This document shows positions 1-8,278 of a stretch of DNA of 59,177 nt, in pieces. Where the stretch lies: the NCBI GenBank assembly GCA_024642705.1, contig JAHEAQ010000021.1, forward strand, positions 1-59,177, in the 5' to 3' direction. How positions within the stretch are numbered: the stretch's first letter is position 1; the number at the start of each line of letters is the position of its first letter. The notes beneath the pieces were generated by a model. The model was not told the origin of the DNA. It saw nothing but the letters and a program-made list of their open reading frames with translations, and made no database searches. The stretch is from Bacteroidota bacterium (GTDB lineage Bacteria > Bacteroidota > Bacteroidia > Chitinophagales > Saprospiraceae). Position numbers and translations under genes: made by a program.

Positions 1-2565
1 ATGCTAGGGCAGAATCAATCAAATGTGGATAATGTAATTGGAAGTTCCAATTATGATGTGGGTCACGTTTTTAGCACAGGTGGAGGAGGAATAGCTTATC
101 TAGGGGTAATTTGTAACAATAGTTTAAAAGCGGGCGGTGTAACTGGCTTAGGGTCGCCGACTGGAGATGCTTTCTATGTAGACTATGTGGCGCATGAAAT
201 AGGGCATCAATTTGGTGCTAATCACACATTCTATGCAGAAACGTCCAATTGTGGTGGAGGAAATAGAAATATTGGAACTGCCTTTGAACCGGGAAGTGGC
301 AGTACCATCATGGCTTATGCTGGCATTTGTGGCACGACAAACAATCTCCAAAGCAATAGTGATGCTTATTTTCATGCAGCAAGTCTTGCTGAAATAGCAA
401 CAACAATGAACGGGACTTCTTGTGCAGTAGAAACTACTTTCAATAACCAGCCAGTTGTTAATCCATTAAATAATTATACAGTCCCAATTTCTACTCCTCT
501 TGTTTTGGATGCAACTGCTTCTGATCCAGATTTCGACCCTTTAACTTATTGCTGGGAACAATTCGATAACCAGGCGGGATTTGCTTCACCTCCAGTAAGC
601 ACTAGTGCTGGGGGGCCAATGTTTAGATCAGTTTTTCATTCTTCAGATTCAAAGCGCTATTTACCAAGTTTGGATAATATTATTAACGCCACAAATGATA
701 CATGGGAAGTTTTACCTTCAGTTTCTAGAGTGCTTAATTTCAGGTTAACTGTTCGAGATCATTCATTGGTACCTGGATGCACAGCGGAAGATAATATGAC
801 AGTAAATGTGAGTGCAGCATCGGGTCCATTCATCGTAACATCGCAAAATTCAAGCATTTCTTATTTTGAAGGTCAGTCGGTACCAATTACATGGAATGTT
901 GCTGGGACAACTGCGGCTCCTGTAAGTTGTGCTAATGTAGATATCCTTTATTCTACCGATGGCGGACAAACTTATCCGATTTCAATTTTAGCTAATACAG
1001 CAAATGACGGCGCTCAGAATATTTTGATCCCAATAGGCGCTACCTCAAGTGCAAGGATTATGGTAAAATGTTCAAACAACATATTTTTTGATATTAATAA
1101 TGCCGATTTTACAGTGACAGCAGGTTCTCCAACTTTTACAATTGAAAATTCTCCTAGCTTTTCAGACATTTGTAATTCTGAATCGTCCGTTCAATTTATA
1201 GTAAATACGACATCAGTCCAAGGATTTTCCGATCCAATCAACCTTAGTGTGAGTGGTCTTCCTGCTGGTGTAAATACAAATTTTTCTTCAAGCACTATTA
1301 CGCCAGGTCAGAGTTCGACCGTTACTTTAAGTAATTTTGGCAATAATACAGGAACTTCAAATATTGTGATTAATGGAATTTCAGGTGCAATTAATAAAAC
1401 AACAAGTTATGCGCTTAATTTATTTAGTACATTAGTTTCACCTTCATTAATTGCACCCTTGAACAATGAAATAGATGTTAATTCACTTCCAAATCTTTCC
1501 TGGAATCCAGTTTCAGGAGCCAATTCCTATTATTATGAGATAAGCATTGGTGCAAATGGTTTTGGAGTTGTTGAAAGTGGAAATACAACGAATACTTCTG
1601 TAAATATTTCTACATCGCTTGATCCATTAACTTCTTATTTTTGGAGGGTTAGGGCGATTAATATTTGTGGCAATTCCTCATGGTCCACCAATAGGACATT
1701 TCAAACTTCCAATTGTGTAGTGTTTTCTAGCACTGATGTTCCAAAGCTTATTTCTTCATCAGGTAGACCTACCATTTTATCCACTTTGACAGTCCCTATT
1801 TATGGAACATTAAATGACCTAAATATTGTAAATCTTGCCGGGACCCATTCTTACATTAGAGACCTTAGATTTAGTCTTATAGGGCCTGACAATACAACTA
1901 TTATTTTTATGAATCGAGTTTGTGATAGTGAAAACGATTTTGATATAAATTTTGATGATGAAGCAAGTAATTCTACAATACCTTGCCCACCAATTGGAGG
2001 AGGTACTTATCAACCAGAAGTTGCATTATCAGCATTTATAGGTAAAGAAGTGAATGGAACTTGGACATTAAAAGTGGAAGATCGTCAAAATGGGGATGGA
2101 GGTAGTTTGAATTCTTGGGGGCTTGAAATGTGTTATTCTTCAGCTTGTGATTTAACTGTTAATAGTACTTTAGCGTCGGGTCCGGGATCACTAACAGATG
2201 CAATTGAGTGTGCAAGTTCTGGAGAAACTATAACCTTAAGTAGTAGTTTGGCAAATATGACCATCAGCTTGGGTTCATCAAGTCTTTTGATAGATAAAAA
2301 CATTAGTATTATTGGAAATGCAGCAGATAATATTACTATCACATCTTCAGGCACGAATCCATCATTGAGGCTTTTAGCAGGTAATATGCTGACTTTGGAA
2401 GGTTTTACTTTAGGCACATCTTCTACAAGCAGAGAAACATTGTTGAATGAAGGCTCATTAACTTTGCATAATATGAATATTATCAATTCCAATGCGAATG
2501 ATCACATCGTTAATAGTACGAATAGTGAAATTACGATTGTAGGTTATTGCAATCTGATTGAATAG
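1..2565 (+). CDS. Secreted reprolysin-like zinc metalloprotease, 5' end outside window
   Basis: The visible 854 residues begin inside the protease domain, so the Met at base 1 is internal. The zinc motif HExxHxxGxxH lies at residues 65-75 (H65, E66, H69, H75) and a Met-turn (MAY) follows at 104-106, which marks a metzincin of the reprolysin-like type found in Bacteroidota exoproteins. A PKD/cadherin-like segment follows (about 150-275), then Ig-like and fibronectin III-like segments (about 500-570), a proprotein-convertase P domain (about 575-712, ending in a GTWTLKVED-like strand), and a beta-helix-like Ser/Thr/Ile-rich tail (about 715-854). It is probably an extracellular peptidase. No T9SS C-terminal domain is visible and the frame ends cleanly at a TAG, which is odd because this domain layout is normally T9SS cargo. 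Signal peptide and propeptide would lie upstream of the window. Confidence 0.85.
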   Translation: MLGQNQSNVDNVIGSSNYDVGHVFSTGGGGIAYLGVICNNSLKAGGVTGLGSPTGDAFYVDYVAHEIGHQFGANHTFYAETSNCGGGNRNIGTAFEPGSGSTIMAYAGICGTTNNLQSNSDAYFHAASLAEIATTMNGTSCAVETTFNNQPVVNPLNNYTVPISTPLVLDATASDPDFDPLTYCWEQFDNQAGFASPPVSTSAGGPMFRSVFHSSDSKRYLPSLDNIINATNDTWEVLPSVSRVLNFRLTVRDHSLVPGCTAEDNMTVNVSAASGPFIVTSQNSSISYFEGQSVPITWNVAGTTAAPVSCANVDILYSTDGGQTYPISILANTANDGAQNILIPIGATSSARIMVKCSNNIFFDINNADFTVTAGSPTFTIENSPSFSDICNSESSVQFIVNTTSVQGFSDPINLSVSGLPAGVNTNFSSSTITPGQSSTVTLSNFGNNTGTSNIVINGISGAINKTTSYALNLFSTLVSPSLIAPLNNEIDVNSLPNLSWNPVSGANSYYYEISIGANGFGVVESGNTTNTSVNISTSLDPLTSYFWRVRAINICGNSSWSTNRTFQTSNCVVFSSTDVPKLISSSGRPTILSTLTVPIYGTLNDLNIVNLAGTHSYIRDLRFSLIGPDNTTIIFMNRVCDSENDFDINFDDEASNSTIPCPPIGGGTYQPEVALSAFIGKEVNGTWTLKVEDRQNGDGGSLNSWGLEMCYSSACDLTVNSTLASGPGSLTDAIECASSGETITLSSSLANMTISLGSSSLLIDKNISIIGNAADNITITSSGTNPSLRLLAGNMLTLEGFTLGTSSTSRETLLNEGSLTLHNMNIINSNANDHIVNSTNSEITIVGYCNLIE

Positions 2566-2785
2566 TCAATGATTTTTAATTGAAAAGGGATATAGTGATC
2601 AAAAGAGTAAATTTATAGATTAATTTTTGGCGGAATCATAGGTTATTAATTAATTTTTAGGATTTTGGGATTATATGGATAAAAATAATTTACAGAAATA
2701 TTTGTCATAATTATTACATATTCAATTAGTTATGTATGTTTTTATTTGCTATTTAAATAAAAGTTAATATTCGGTGTTAATTTTA

Positions 2786-2816
2786 TTGGATAGAAATAAT
2801 TTAAATAATAAATTTG
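2786..2816 (+). promoter_or_regulatory. Bacteroidota-type promoter of tRNA-Asn
   Basis: A -7 element TAAATTTG (2809-2816) matches the Bacteroidota consensus TAnnTTTG, and TTGG at 2786-2789 sits 19 bases upstream as a -33 element. Transcription would start near 2823, about 27 bases before the tRNA. The rest of the 2566-2849 gap shows no gene or structure I can support. Confidence 0.55.
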
Positions 2817-2849
2817 CGTCGCTTTAATAGAAAAAGCAATCTAAATTAT

Positions 2850-2923
2850 GCTTCCTTAGCTCAGCTGGTTAGAGCATCTGACTGTTAATCAGAGGGTCCA
2901 AGGTTCAAGTCCTTGAGGGAGCG
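2850..2923 (+). tRNA. tRNA-Asn(GUU)
   Basis: A 74-base cloverleaf can be folded by eye. The acceptor stem GCTTCCT pairs with AGGGAGC with one T-G wobble. The D arm contains AGCTCAGCTGGTTAGAGC. The anticodon stem TCTGA/TCAGA encloses the loop CTGTTAA with anticodon GTT at 2884-2886. The T arm is CAAGG-TTCAAGT-CCTTG, and the discriminator base is G2923. The CCA end is not encoded. A promoter precedes it and a terminator follows at once, so it is a single-tRNA transcription unit. Confidence 0.97.
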
Positions 2924-2928
2924 CTTCC

Positions 2929-2971
2929 AAAGGACTTCGTTCAATAAAATGATCGAGGTCCTTTTCTTTTT
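2929..2971 (+). terminator. Rho-independent terminator of tRNA-Asn
   Basis: AAAGGACTTCG (2929-2939) pairs with CGAGGTCCTTT (2954-2964) with one G-T wobble. A T-rich run (TTCTTTTT) follows. It lies five bases after the tRNA. Confidence 0.8.
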
Positions 2972-3346
2972 AGACAAATTCTCTGGCTTTATTTTCTGGA
3001 GGATCTTAATTTGACTTTAACCTCCGAATACATTAGCGAAAACCATTGGATAGCTGAAGGTGCAACTTTTATGTTTAAGTCAAACTGTGGAGTTAATAAT
3101 TTTACTTTGAATACTTATTGATTTCATGCTTGCGGTAATTTTAATGGCATGCATTGGGGTCCAATTGAATGTGTAGCCAAGATAGATTTCATTTAGGCAG
3201 ATTCTAATAATTTTAATCCTTGGGTAAAAGCAGGCAGTCCAGCACAAGTTCCAACTCTTTCCCAATATGGGACAATTTTACTATCATTGTTTGTTTTGAT
3301 TTTTGGAGTATTTGCTATAATACAAATAAAAACTATTACAGCCTAA
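2969..3346 (+). pseudogene. Relic of a surface protein with an IPTL-CTERM-like anchor
   Basis: Reading the frame that ends at TAA 3344-3346 gives a protein-like tail. It has the motif VPTLSQYG (from base 3248), a hydrophobic stretch of about 17 residues (ILLSLFVLIFGVFAII), and a short end QIKTITA. This is the pattern of IPTL/VPTL-xxWG C-terminal sorting signals, with Trp replaced by Tyr and the usual basic end reduced to one Lys. Upstream in the same frame the reading is coherent (for example ENHWIAEGATF near base 3041) but is broken by TGA at 3119-3121 and TAG at 3194-3196. No start codon or signal peptide is visible. The gene is therefore decayed and only its 3' end remains between the tRNA unit and the next gene. 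The gap 3347-3499 shows nothing further. Confidence 0.6.
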
Positions 3347-3499
3347 TCTATTCTTTTAGTCTACACTCGACATTCAAATTGTTTTTTGAATATTTTTTGG
3401 ACTTTAAATTCCGTAATCATTTACATATCTAAATTTGCATTGCCTATGAATATCAGTAGTAATTTGGTTTTATCAGCTAAATAAATATTTCTGATGCTT

Positions 3500-3527
3500 C
3501 TTGCTATCTCATATTTCTTTACATTTG
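3500..3527 (+). promoter_or_regulatory. Bacteroidota-type promoter of the PfkB kinase
   Basis: TACATTTG (3520-3527) matches the -7 consensus TAnnTTTG, and CTTG at 3500-3503 lies 16 bases upstream as a partial -33. The predicted transcript starts near 3534 and would have a leader of about 14 bases. Confidence 0.5.
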
Positions 3528-3547
3528 CAGCCTAAAAATATTGAAAA

Positions 3548-4465
3548 ATGAGTTTATTGACAGTCGGTACAGTAGCGTTTGATACCATAGAAACACCCTT
3601 TGGAAAAGCTGAAATGTGCATTGGAGGAGCTTGCACTTATATTTCTTGGGCTGCTTCTTATTTTACGAATAAAATTAATCTAGTTTCAATAGTAGGTGAC
3701 GATTTTCCTCAATCTGAAATTGATTTATTGCACGGAAGAGGCGTAGATACTCAAGGTTTAGAAATTGTAAAAGGAAAAAAATCTTTTTTTTGGGCTGGAA
3801 AGTACCATGACAACATGAACAAAAGAGATACCATTACTACGGATCTTAATGTGCTAGCTGACTTTAATCCAATCCTTCCAAAGTCTTATAAAAATAGTGA
3901 ATTTGTAATGCTTGGTAACCTTACCCCAGAAATTCAAATGCAAGTGCTTAATCAACTAGAAAGCAAACCAAAGCTAGTGGTAATGGATACGATGAATTTT
4001 TGGATGGATATCGCGTGGGATGCCTTATTGGAGGTCATTAAAAGAGTGGATGTGATTACCATCAATGATGAAGAAGCTAGACAATTATCTGGAGAACATG
4101 CCTTGGTTACTGCTGCTGAAAAAATTCACAAAATGGGCCCTAAGGTGGTGATTATTAAAAAAGGAGAACATGGTGCTTTGATATTCAGCGAAGGGAAGAT
4201 TTTTTCTGCTCCAGGACTACCTTTAGCTAAAGTTTTTGATCCTACCGGTGCTGGAGATACCTTTGCAGGAGGATTTATGGGATATTTAGCTGGACAAGAA
4301 GATTTATCCTTTGAAAGCCTAAAAAGAGCTGTAATTTATGGCTCAGCTATGGCTTCATTTTGCGTAGAAGAATTCAGTATTGAAAAACTAAAGAGACTCA
4401 GCAACGAAGACATTAAAGAACGCGTTGATAAGTTCGTAGAAATAAGTAGGGTTACAATTTATTGA
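3548..4465 (+). CDS. PfkB-family sugar/nucleoside kinase
   Basis: A 305-residue cytoplasmic ribokinase-fold (PfkB) kinase that would transfer phosphate from ATP to a hydroxymethyl group of a sugar or nucleoside. The second PfkB signature is intact: DPTGAGDTFAGGF starts at residue 231, with the anion-hole GAG and the catalytic base D237. The N-terminal substrate-binding region has the usual GGA-rich loop (IGGACTYISWAA, near residue 26). Length is normal for the family. The substrate cannot be read from sequence. Related Bacteroidota proteins are annotated only as PfkB or adenosine-kinase-like. The ATG follows an A-rich leader (TTGAAAA), typical of this phylum. It stands alone, and its 3' end overlaps the small convergent gene below by seven bases. 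Confidence 0.9.
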   Translation: MSLLTVGTVAFDTIETPFGKAEMCIGGACTYISWAASYFTNKINLVSIVGDDFPQSEIDLLHGRGVDTQGLEIVKGKKSFFWAGKYHDNMNKRDTITTDLNVLADFNPILPKSYKNSEFVMLGNLTPEIQMQVLNQLESKPKLVVMDTMNFWMDIAWDALLEVIKRVDVITINDEEARQLSGEHALVTAAEKIHKMGPKVVIIKKGEHGALIFSEGKIFSAPGLPLAKVFDPTGAGDTFAGGFMGYLAGQEDLSFESLKRAVIYGSAMASFCVEEFSIEKLKRLSNEDIKERVDKFVEISRVTIY

Positions 4466-4587
4466 GGAATGCCATGAAAGTTTTTCATGTAAACCCAAAT
4501 CAATAGAACGATAAATAGTAGGAAGAAAACAATGAACTTTACAAAGCAAGATCCTTTTCTTCCGTAATTGTTATCTGTTGTACTCAT
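4459..4587 (-). CDS. Small single-span membrane protein, hypothetical
   Basis: I place the start at 4587, giving 42 residues beginning MSTTDNNYGRKG. A hydrophilic basic N-terminus is followed by one hydrophobic span (about residues 15-35, FVKFIVFFLLFIVLLIWVY) and a short tail. A longer in-frame extension to 4665 is possible but its sequence is less convincing. The basic segment before the span predicts the N-terminus in the cytoplasm. I do not recognise a family. It lies convergent to the sugar kinase and downstream of the aminopeptidase gene, 144 bases away. Support is only composition and the clean transmembrane pattern. Confidence 0.45.
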   Translation of the reverse strand: MSTTDNNYGRKGSCFVKFIVFFLLFIVLLIWVYMKNFHGIPQ

Positions 4588-4731
4588 CTTTGATTCTTTT
4601 CTGATTTGTTGCAAAGAAAAACAAAGATTTATTAATGTCAAAATTAATGTTGCTTTATAATTCATAAATTGAATTTATTGATTCAAGCAACATTATCACA
4701 GACTGAGAAATATTTCCTTATTTTTCTGATT

Positions 4732-6513
4732 TTAGATTTCTTGGCATTTGCCTGACAACCATTTGCTTTCAGTTTTATCTAAATGTGGACTTAATCTGCG
4801 AAAGACTTCTTGGTGATAACGGTTTAGCCAATTGACTTCTTTTGCAGTCATCAGATTTATGTCAATTAGGTTGGTCTCAATAGGAAAAAGAGTTAAGGTT
4901 TCAAATTTTAAAAAATTCCCCGACTCGCTGCTTCCTTCTTTAATTGTAAGCAAGCAATTTTCAATCCTTATCCCAAATTTTCCAGTTTCATAATATCCTG
5001 GTTCATTAGTAGTAACCATATGTTCATCTATGGTATTTTTACTTCTCGCAGCGATTCCTGGATGAAAACCTTGAGGACCTTCATGAACATTCAAGAAAAA
5101 ACCAATCCCATGTCCTGTCCCATGTAGATAATTTAGCTTGTCTTCCCAAAGATGGGTTCTAGCCAAAGTATCAAGCTGAACGCCTAAAGTACCTTCAGGA
5201 AATATCGCTTGATCTAAAGCAATATGGCCCTTTAAAACTCTGGTATACGCATTTTTTTCCTCAGATGTGGCATCACCCAGACTTATAGTTCTCGTAATAT
5301 CTGTCGTTCCATCCAAGTATTGACCACCACTATCTATTAAAAGTACTCCAGTGGGTTTTATAATTGCTGAATGATCTTTGGAAGGCGAGTAATGAACAAT
5401 AGCCCCATTTTCCTTATAACCAACAATGGCTCCGAAACTTTCAGATTTATATCCCGGCATAAGAGATCTGAAGTAAGCTAATTTTTGTACAATGTCATAT
5501 TCGCTAATATTTTCATTGATATTGTTTTCAAGCCAAATAAAAAATCTGGTTAATGCAATGCCATCTTTTTCCATTGCATTTCTAAAATGTTGAATCTCTA
5601 CTACATTTTTGATGGCTTTAAAGCAAATTGATGGCAATCTTGAATTTATTATGTTTTTGGTATTGATCGCTCTAAATAATTTTATACTAATAGAGTTTTC
5701 ATCAATAAGAATTTTGGATGATGGATCAATATTGTTGAGCGTATTCCAAATTTCTTCATAAGGCATAATTGTTACTTCATCCTCTGCCAAGGATTGCTTG
5801 ATTCCTTCTGGAACTTTATCTTTATGGATAAAAAGAATGGCGCTTTCATCGGTAATAATTGCATATGAAATAGCAACAGGGTTATAGGTTACATCATTGC
5901 AGCGAATGTTAAAAATCCAAGCAATATCATCTAAAGTGCTAACAAGGTGAAGGTTAGCTCCTTTTTGTTTCATTTTACTTCGGATTCTTTTGAGTTTGGA
6001 ACTTCTGCTTTCGCCAACAAATTGAATATCTAATTCAAGGAGCGGATCAGATGGCAAATTTGGTCTATCCTTCCAGATTTGAGCAAAGAGATCATGGTTC
6101 ACTTCAAGTTTAATTCCAGCCTTTGCTAGCTTTTTCTCGTACGAATCAATCTGCATTTTAGAAAAAAGTGCCCCATCACAACCTACCATATCTCCATGGT
6201 CAAGATTATCAATGATCCAATCTATAAATTGCGGGCTGCCTTGATTGTAAACTTTGTGCAATAGTATTTCTGAATCTTTTAATTCCATTTCTGCTTGAAT
6301 GAAATATCTTGAGTCCGTCCAAAGTCCTGAAGCTTTGTGTGAAACGACTGCTGTACCTGCAGAACCTGTAAAGCCAGTGATCCATGCTCTTGATTTCCAA
6401 TGATTAGCTACATATTCGCTTTGATGTGGATCGCTGCTAGGAATAATGTAAGCATCAATTTTTGAAGTAGACATGGCTTCACGTATGAGTAAAAGTTTAT
6501 GAGAAATTAACAT
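4732..6513 (-). CDS. Xaa-Pro aminopeptidase (M24B, three-domain type)
   Basis: A 593-residue aminopeptidase P that removes the N-terminal residue preceding proline, acting in the cytoplasm since there is no signal peptide. It has the long architecture seen in eukaryotic cytosolic enzymes and many Bacteroidota: two creatinase-like N-terminal domains (about 1-300) and a pita-bread catalytic domain (about 305-540). The five expected metal ligands are present: D394 and D405 (in DSG...DGTTD), H468 (HGTGHGIG), E504 (TNEPGYY) and E518 (GIRIEN). H374 in AIVHYSP matches the proton-shuttle histidine. A C-terminal helical extension ends near residue 593. It is transcribed divergently from rpoN, and a palindrome lies about 50 bases upstream of the start. 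Confidence 0.95.
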   Translation of the reverse strand: MLISHKLLLIREAMSTSKIDAYIIPSSDPHQSEYVANHWKSRAWITGFTGSAGTAVVSHKASGLWTDSRYFIQAEMELKDSEILLHKVYNQGSPQFIDWIIDNLDHGDMVGCDGALFSKMQIDSYEKKLAKAGIKLEVNHDLFAQIWKDRPNLPSDPLLELDIQFVGESRSSKLKRIRSKMKQKGANLHLVSTLDDIAWIFNIRCNDVTYNPVAISYAIITDESAILFIHKDKVPEGIKQSLAEDEVTIMPYEEIWNTLNNIDPSSKILIDENSISIKLFRAINTKNIINSRLPSICFKAIKNVVEIQHFRNAMEKDGIALTRFFIWLENNINENISEYDIVQKLAYFRSLMPGYKSESFGAIVGYKENGAIVHYSPSKDHSAIIKPTGVLLIDSGGQYLDGTTDITRTISLGDATSEEKNAYTRVLKGHIALDQAIFPEGTLGVQLDTLARTHLWEDKLNYLHGTGHGIGFFLNVHEGPQGFHPGIAARSKNTIDEHMVTTNEPGYYETGKFGIRIENCLLTIKEGSSESGNFLKFETLTLFPIETNLIDINLMTAKEVNWLNRYHQEVFRRLSPHLDKTESKWLSGKCQEI

Positions 6514-6561
6514 ATTATTTAAATTGATAATTTATAAAATATTCATATACAATAAAAATAA

Positions 6562-6583
6562 ACATTACAAAATATTGTAATAT
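6562..6583. promoter_or_regulatory. 22-bp palindrome, copy 1 (pepP-type gene/rpoN divergent region)
   Basis: ATTACAA (6564-6570) and TTGTAAT (6575-6581) are perfect inverted arms around AATA. The core 18 bases are the exact reverse complement of those at 56746-56763. It lies between two divergent genes, 50 bases from the aminopeptidase start and 154 bases from rpoN, and could be an operator for either. Confidence 0.5.
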
Positions 6584-6736
6584 GAAATATTTGGCGTTAT
6601 ATTTGTTATGACATTGTTAGACTGTTCCAACAAAGTAGAATTTAACAATGGCAAATTAATAAAAAAGCTTTTAGAACTTTACTACTATTGTAAATGTTTA
6701 TAAAGTGGACTTTTAGAATTTCTAAATCCAATATCG

Positions 6737-8221
6737 ATGTTAAATCAGAGACTTAGTCAAAAAATGATCCAAAAGCTGTCACCACAGCAAATACAGGTCA
6801 TGAAATTATTGCAGATACCTACTGCTTCGCTTGATCAAAGAATTAAGGAAGAGTTAGAGGCAAATCCAGCTTTGGACGAAGGTGAAGAAGAATACCAAGA
6901 AGTTTTTGACTTAGAAAAGGAAGATTCTAATGATGATTCAGATCAAAGTGATGATTTTGAATTAGATGATTATATAAAGGAATACATTGAAGATGATCCA
7001 GTATCTTATAAATTACAGGATGGAAATGTAAAAACCGAAGATGAAAAAAATATTCCATATGCGGTAGAATCTTCATTTCACGAAGAATTAGAGCGTCAAT
7101 TGGGGATGCTCAATTTCGAAAGTGAACGTGAGTTGACCATTGCTGAACAAATCGTTGGAAGTATTGACGAGGATGGATATTTACGAAGAGAGCCCATTGC
7201 AATAATTGATGACCTTTTATTCTCCCAAAATATTGAAGCGAGCATAAGTGAGATTGAATCGATGATTGCGAGGATTCAACGTTTTGATCCTCCTGGAGTT
7301 GCAGCTAAAGATCTTCAAGAATGTCTTCTTTTACAGATTAACCTCAAATTAGAAAAAGGCGAAGAAAATAATGTGGTAGCTAAAAAATTAGCTCAACGAA
7401 TCATTGTGGAGTTTTTTGAAGAATTCACAAAGAAACATTATATCAAATTACAGCGTGGTTTGGTAATTTCTGAAAGCGAATTGAAGGATGCAATAAGTGA
7501 AATTCTTCGACTTAACCCGAAACCAGCAACTACTTTTCTGACTTCGAATAATAGAGACAATCAATATATTGTTCCGGATTTTATCATTACAAATAGAGAA
7601 GGTGAATTGGAATTGGATTTGAACAATAAAAATGCTCCAGATCTCAGAATAAATGACCAATATCTCGAAATGTTAAAGTCGTATAGAGATACAACTGAAG
7701 GCCGAAGAGGATCAAAAAAAGAGAAAGAGGCAATTCTATTTATAAAGCAAAAAATTGATTCTGCTAAATGGTTCATTGATGCTATACTCCAAAGACAAGA
7801 TACATTATACAAAACGATGTATTCCATCATGCAATACCAAAAAGAATATTTTCTTTCTGGCGATGAAAGAAAGATAAAACCAATGATACTTAAGGACATA
7901 GCTGACGTGACAAATTTAGATATTTCTACTGTTTCTAGAGTTGCCAATAGCAAATTTGTGCTTTCTGAATTCGGTTCCAGAAAATTAAAAACATTTTTTT
8001 CTGAATCTCTTCAGACTATGGAAGGAGAAGAAGTTTCAACCCTTGAAGTTAAAAATATTCTCTCAGAGATTATTAATAATGAAAACAAAAGGAAACCGCT
8101 TTCTGATGAAAAGTTGAAAGAAATGCTACAAGATAAAGGGTATAATATAGCGAGAAGAACGGTTGCAAAATACAGAGAGCAATTAAATATTCCAGTTGCC
8201 AGACTGCGCAAGGAATTATAA
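6737..8221 (+). CDS. rpoN: RNA polymerase sigma-54 factor
   Basis: A 494-residue sigma-54 subunit, which directs core RNA polymerase to -24/-12 promoters that need an AAA+ activator. Region I is Gln-rich (about 1-50, QRLSQKMIQKLSPQQIQVMKLL...). Region II is an acidic linker (about 55-100). The core-binding and helix-turn-helix parts follow, and the RpoN box ARRTVAKYRE lies at 472-481 near the C-terminus. Length is normal for Bacteroidota. The ATG at 6737 gives the canonical N-terminus MLNQRLSQK. No sigma-54 activator gene is visible in this window. A bidirectional terminator separates it from convergent mtaB. Confidence 0.97.
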   Translation: MLNQRLSQKMIQKLSPQQIQVMKLLQIPTASLDQRIKEELEANPALDEGEEEYQEVFDLEKEDSNDDSDQSDDFELDDYIKEYIEDDPVSYKLQDGNVKTEDEKNIPYAVESSFHEELERQLGMLNFESERELTIAEQIVGSIDEDGYLRREPIAIIDDLLFSQNIEASISEIESMIARIQRFDPPGVAAKDLQECLLLQINLKLEKGEENNVVAKKLAQRIIVEFFEEFTKKHYIKLQRGLVISESELKDAISEILRLNPKPATTFLTSNNRDNQYIVPDFIITNREGELELDLNNKNAPDLRINDQYLEMLKSYRDTTEGRRGSKKEKEAILFIKQKIDSAKWFIDAILQRQDTLYKTMYSIMQYQKEYFLSGDERKIKPMILKDIADVTNLDISTVSRVANSKFVLSEFGSRKLKTFFSESLQTMEGEEVSTLEVKNILSEIINNENKRKPLSDEKLKEMLQDKGYNIARRTVAKYREQLNIPVARLRKEL

Positions 8222-8231
8222 ATAATATTTT

Positions 8232-8269
8232 AAAATAATGGATGAGCTTTGCGCATCCATTATTTTTTT
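8232..8269. terminator. Bidirectional terminator between rpoN and mtaB
   Basis: AAAATAATGGATG (8232-8244) pairs perfectly with CATCCATTATTTT (8254-8266), loop AGCTTTGCG. T runs occur on the right and A runs on the left, so the hairpin can end transcripts from both convergent genes. Confidence 0.85.
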
Positions 8270-8278
8270 ACATGAAAT

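Noticed and set aside
3220-3432. A 70-codon plus-strand frame overlapping the IPTL-like relic
   Set aside because: It runs in another frame from the recognisable VPTLSQYG tail and shows no protein-like pattern.
6582-6611. A nine-residue peptide MKYLALYLL starting at the edge of palindrome copy 1
   Set aside because: The ATG arises from the palindrome arm plus flank; copy 3 gives a different peptide and there is no ribosome site.
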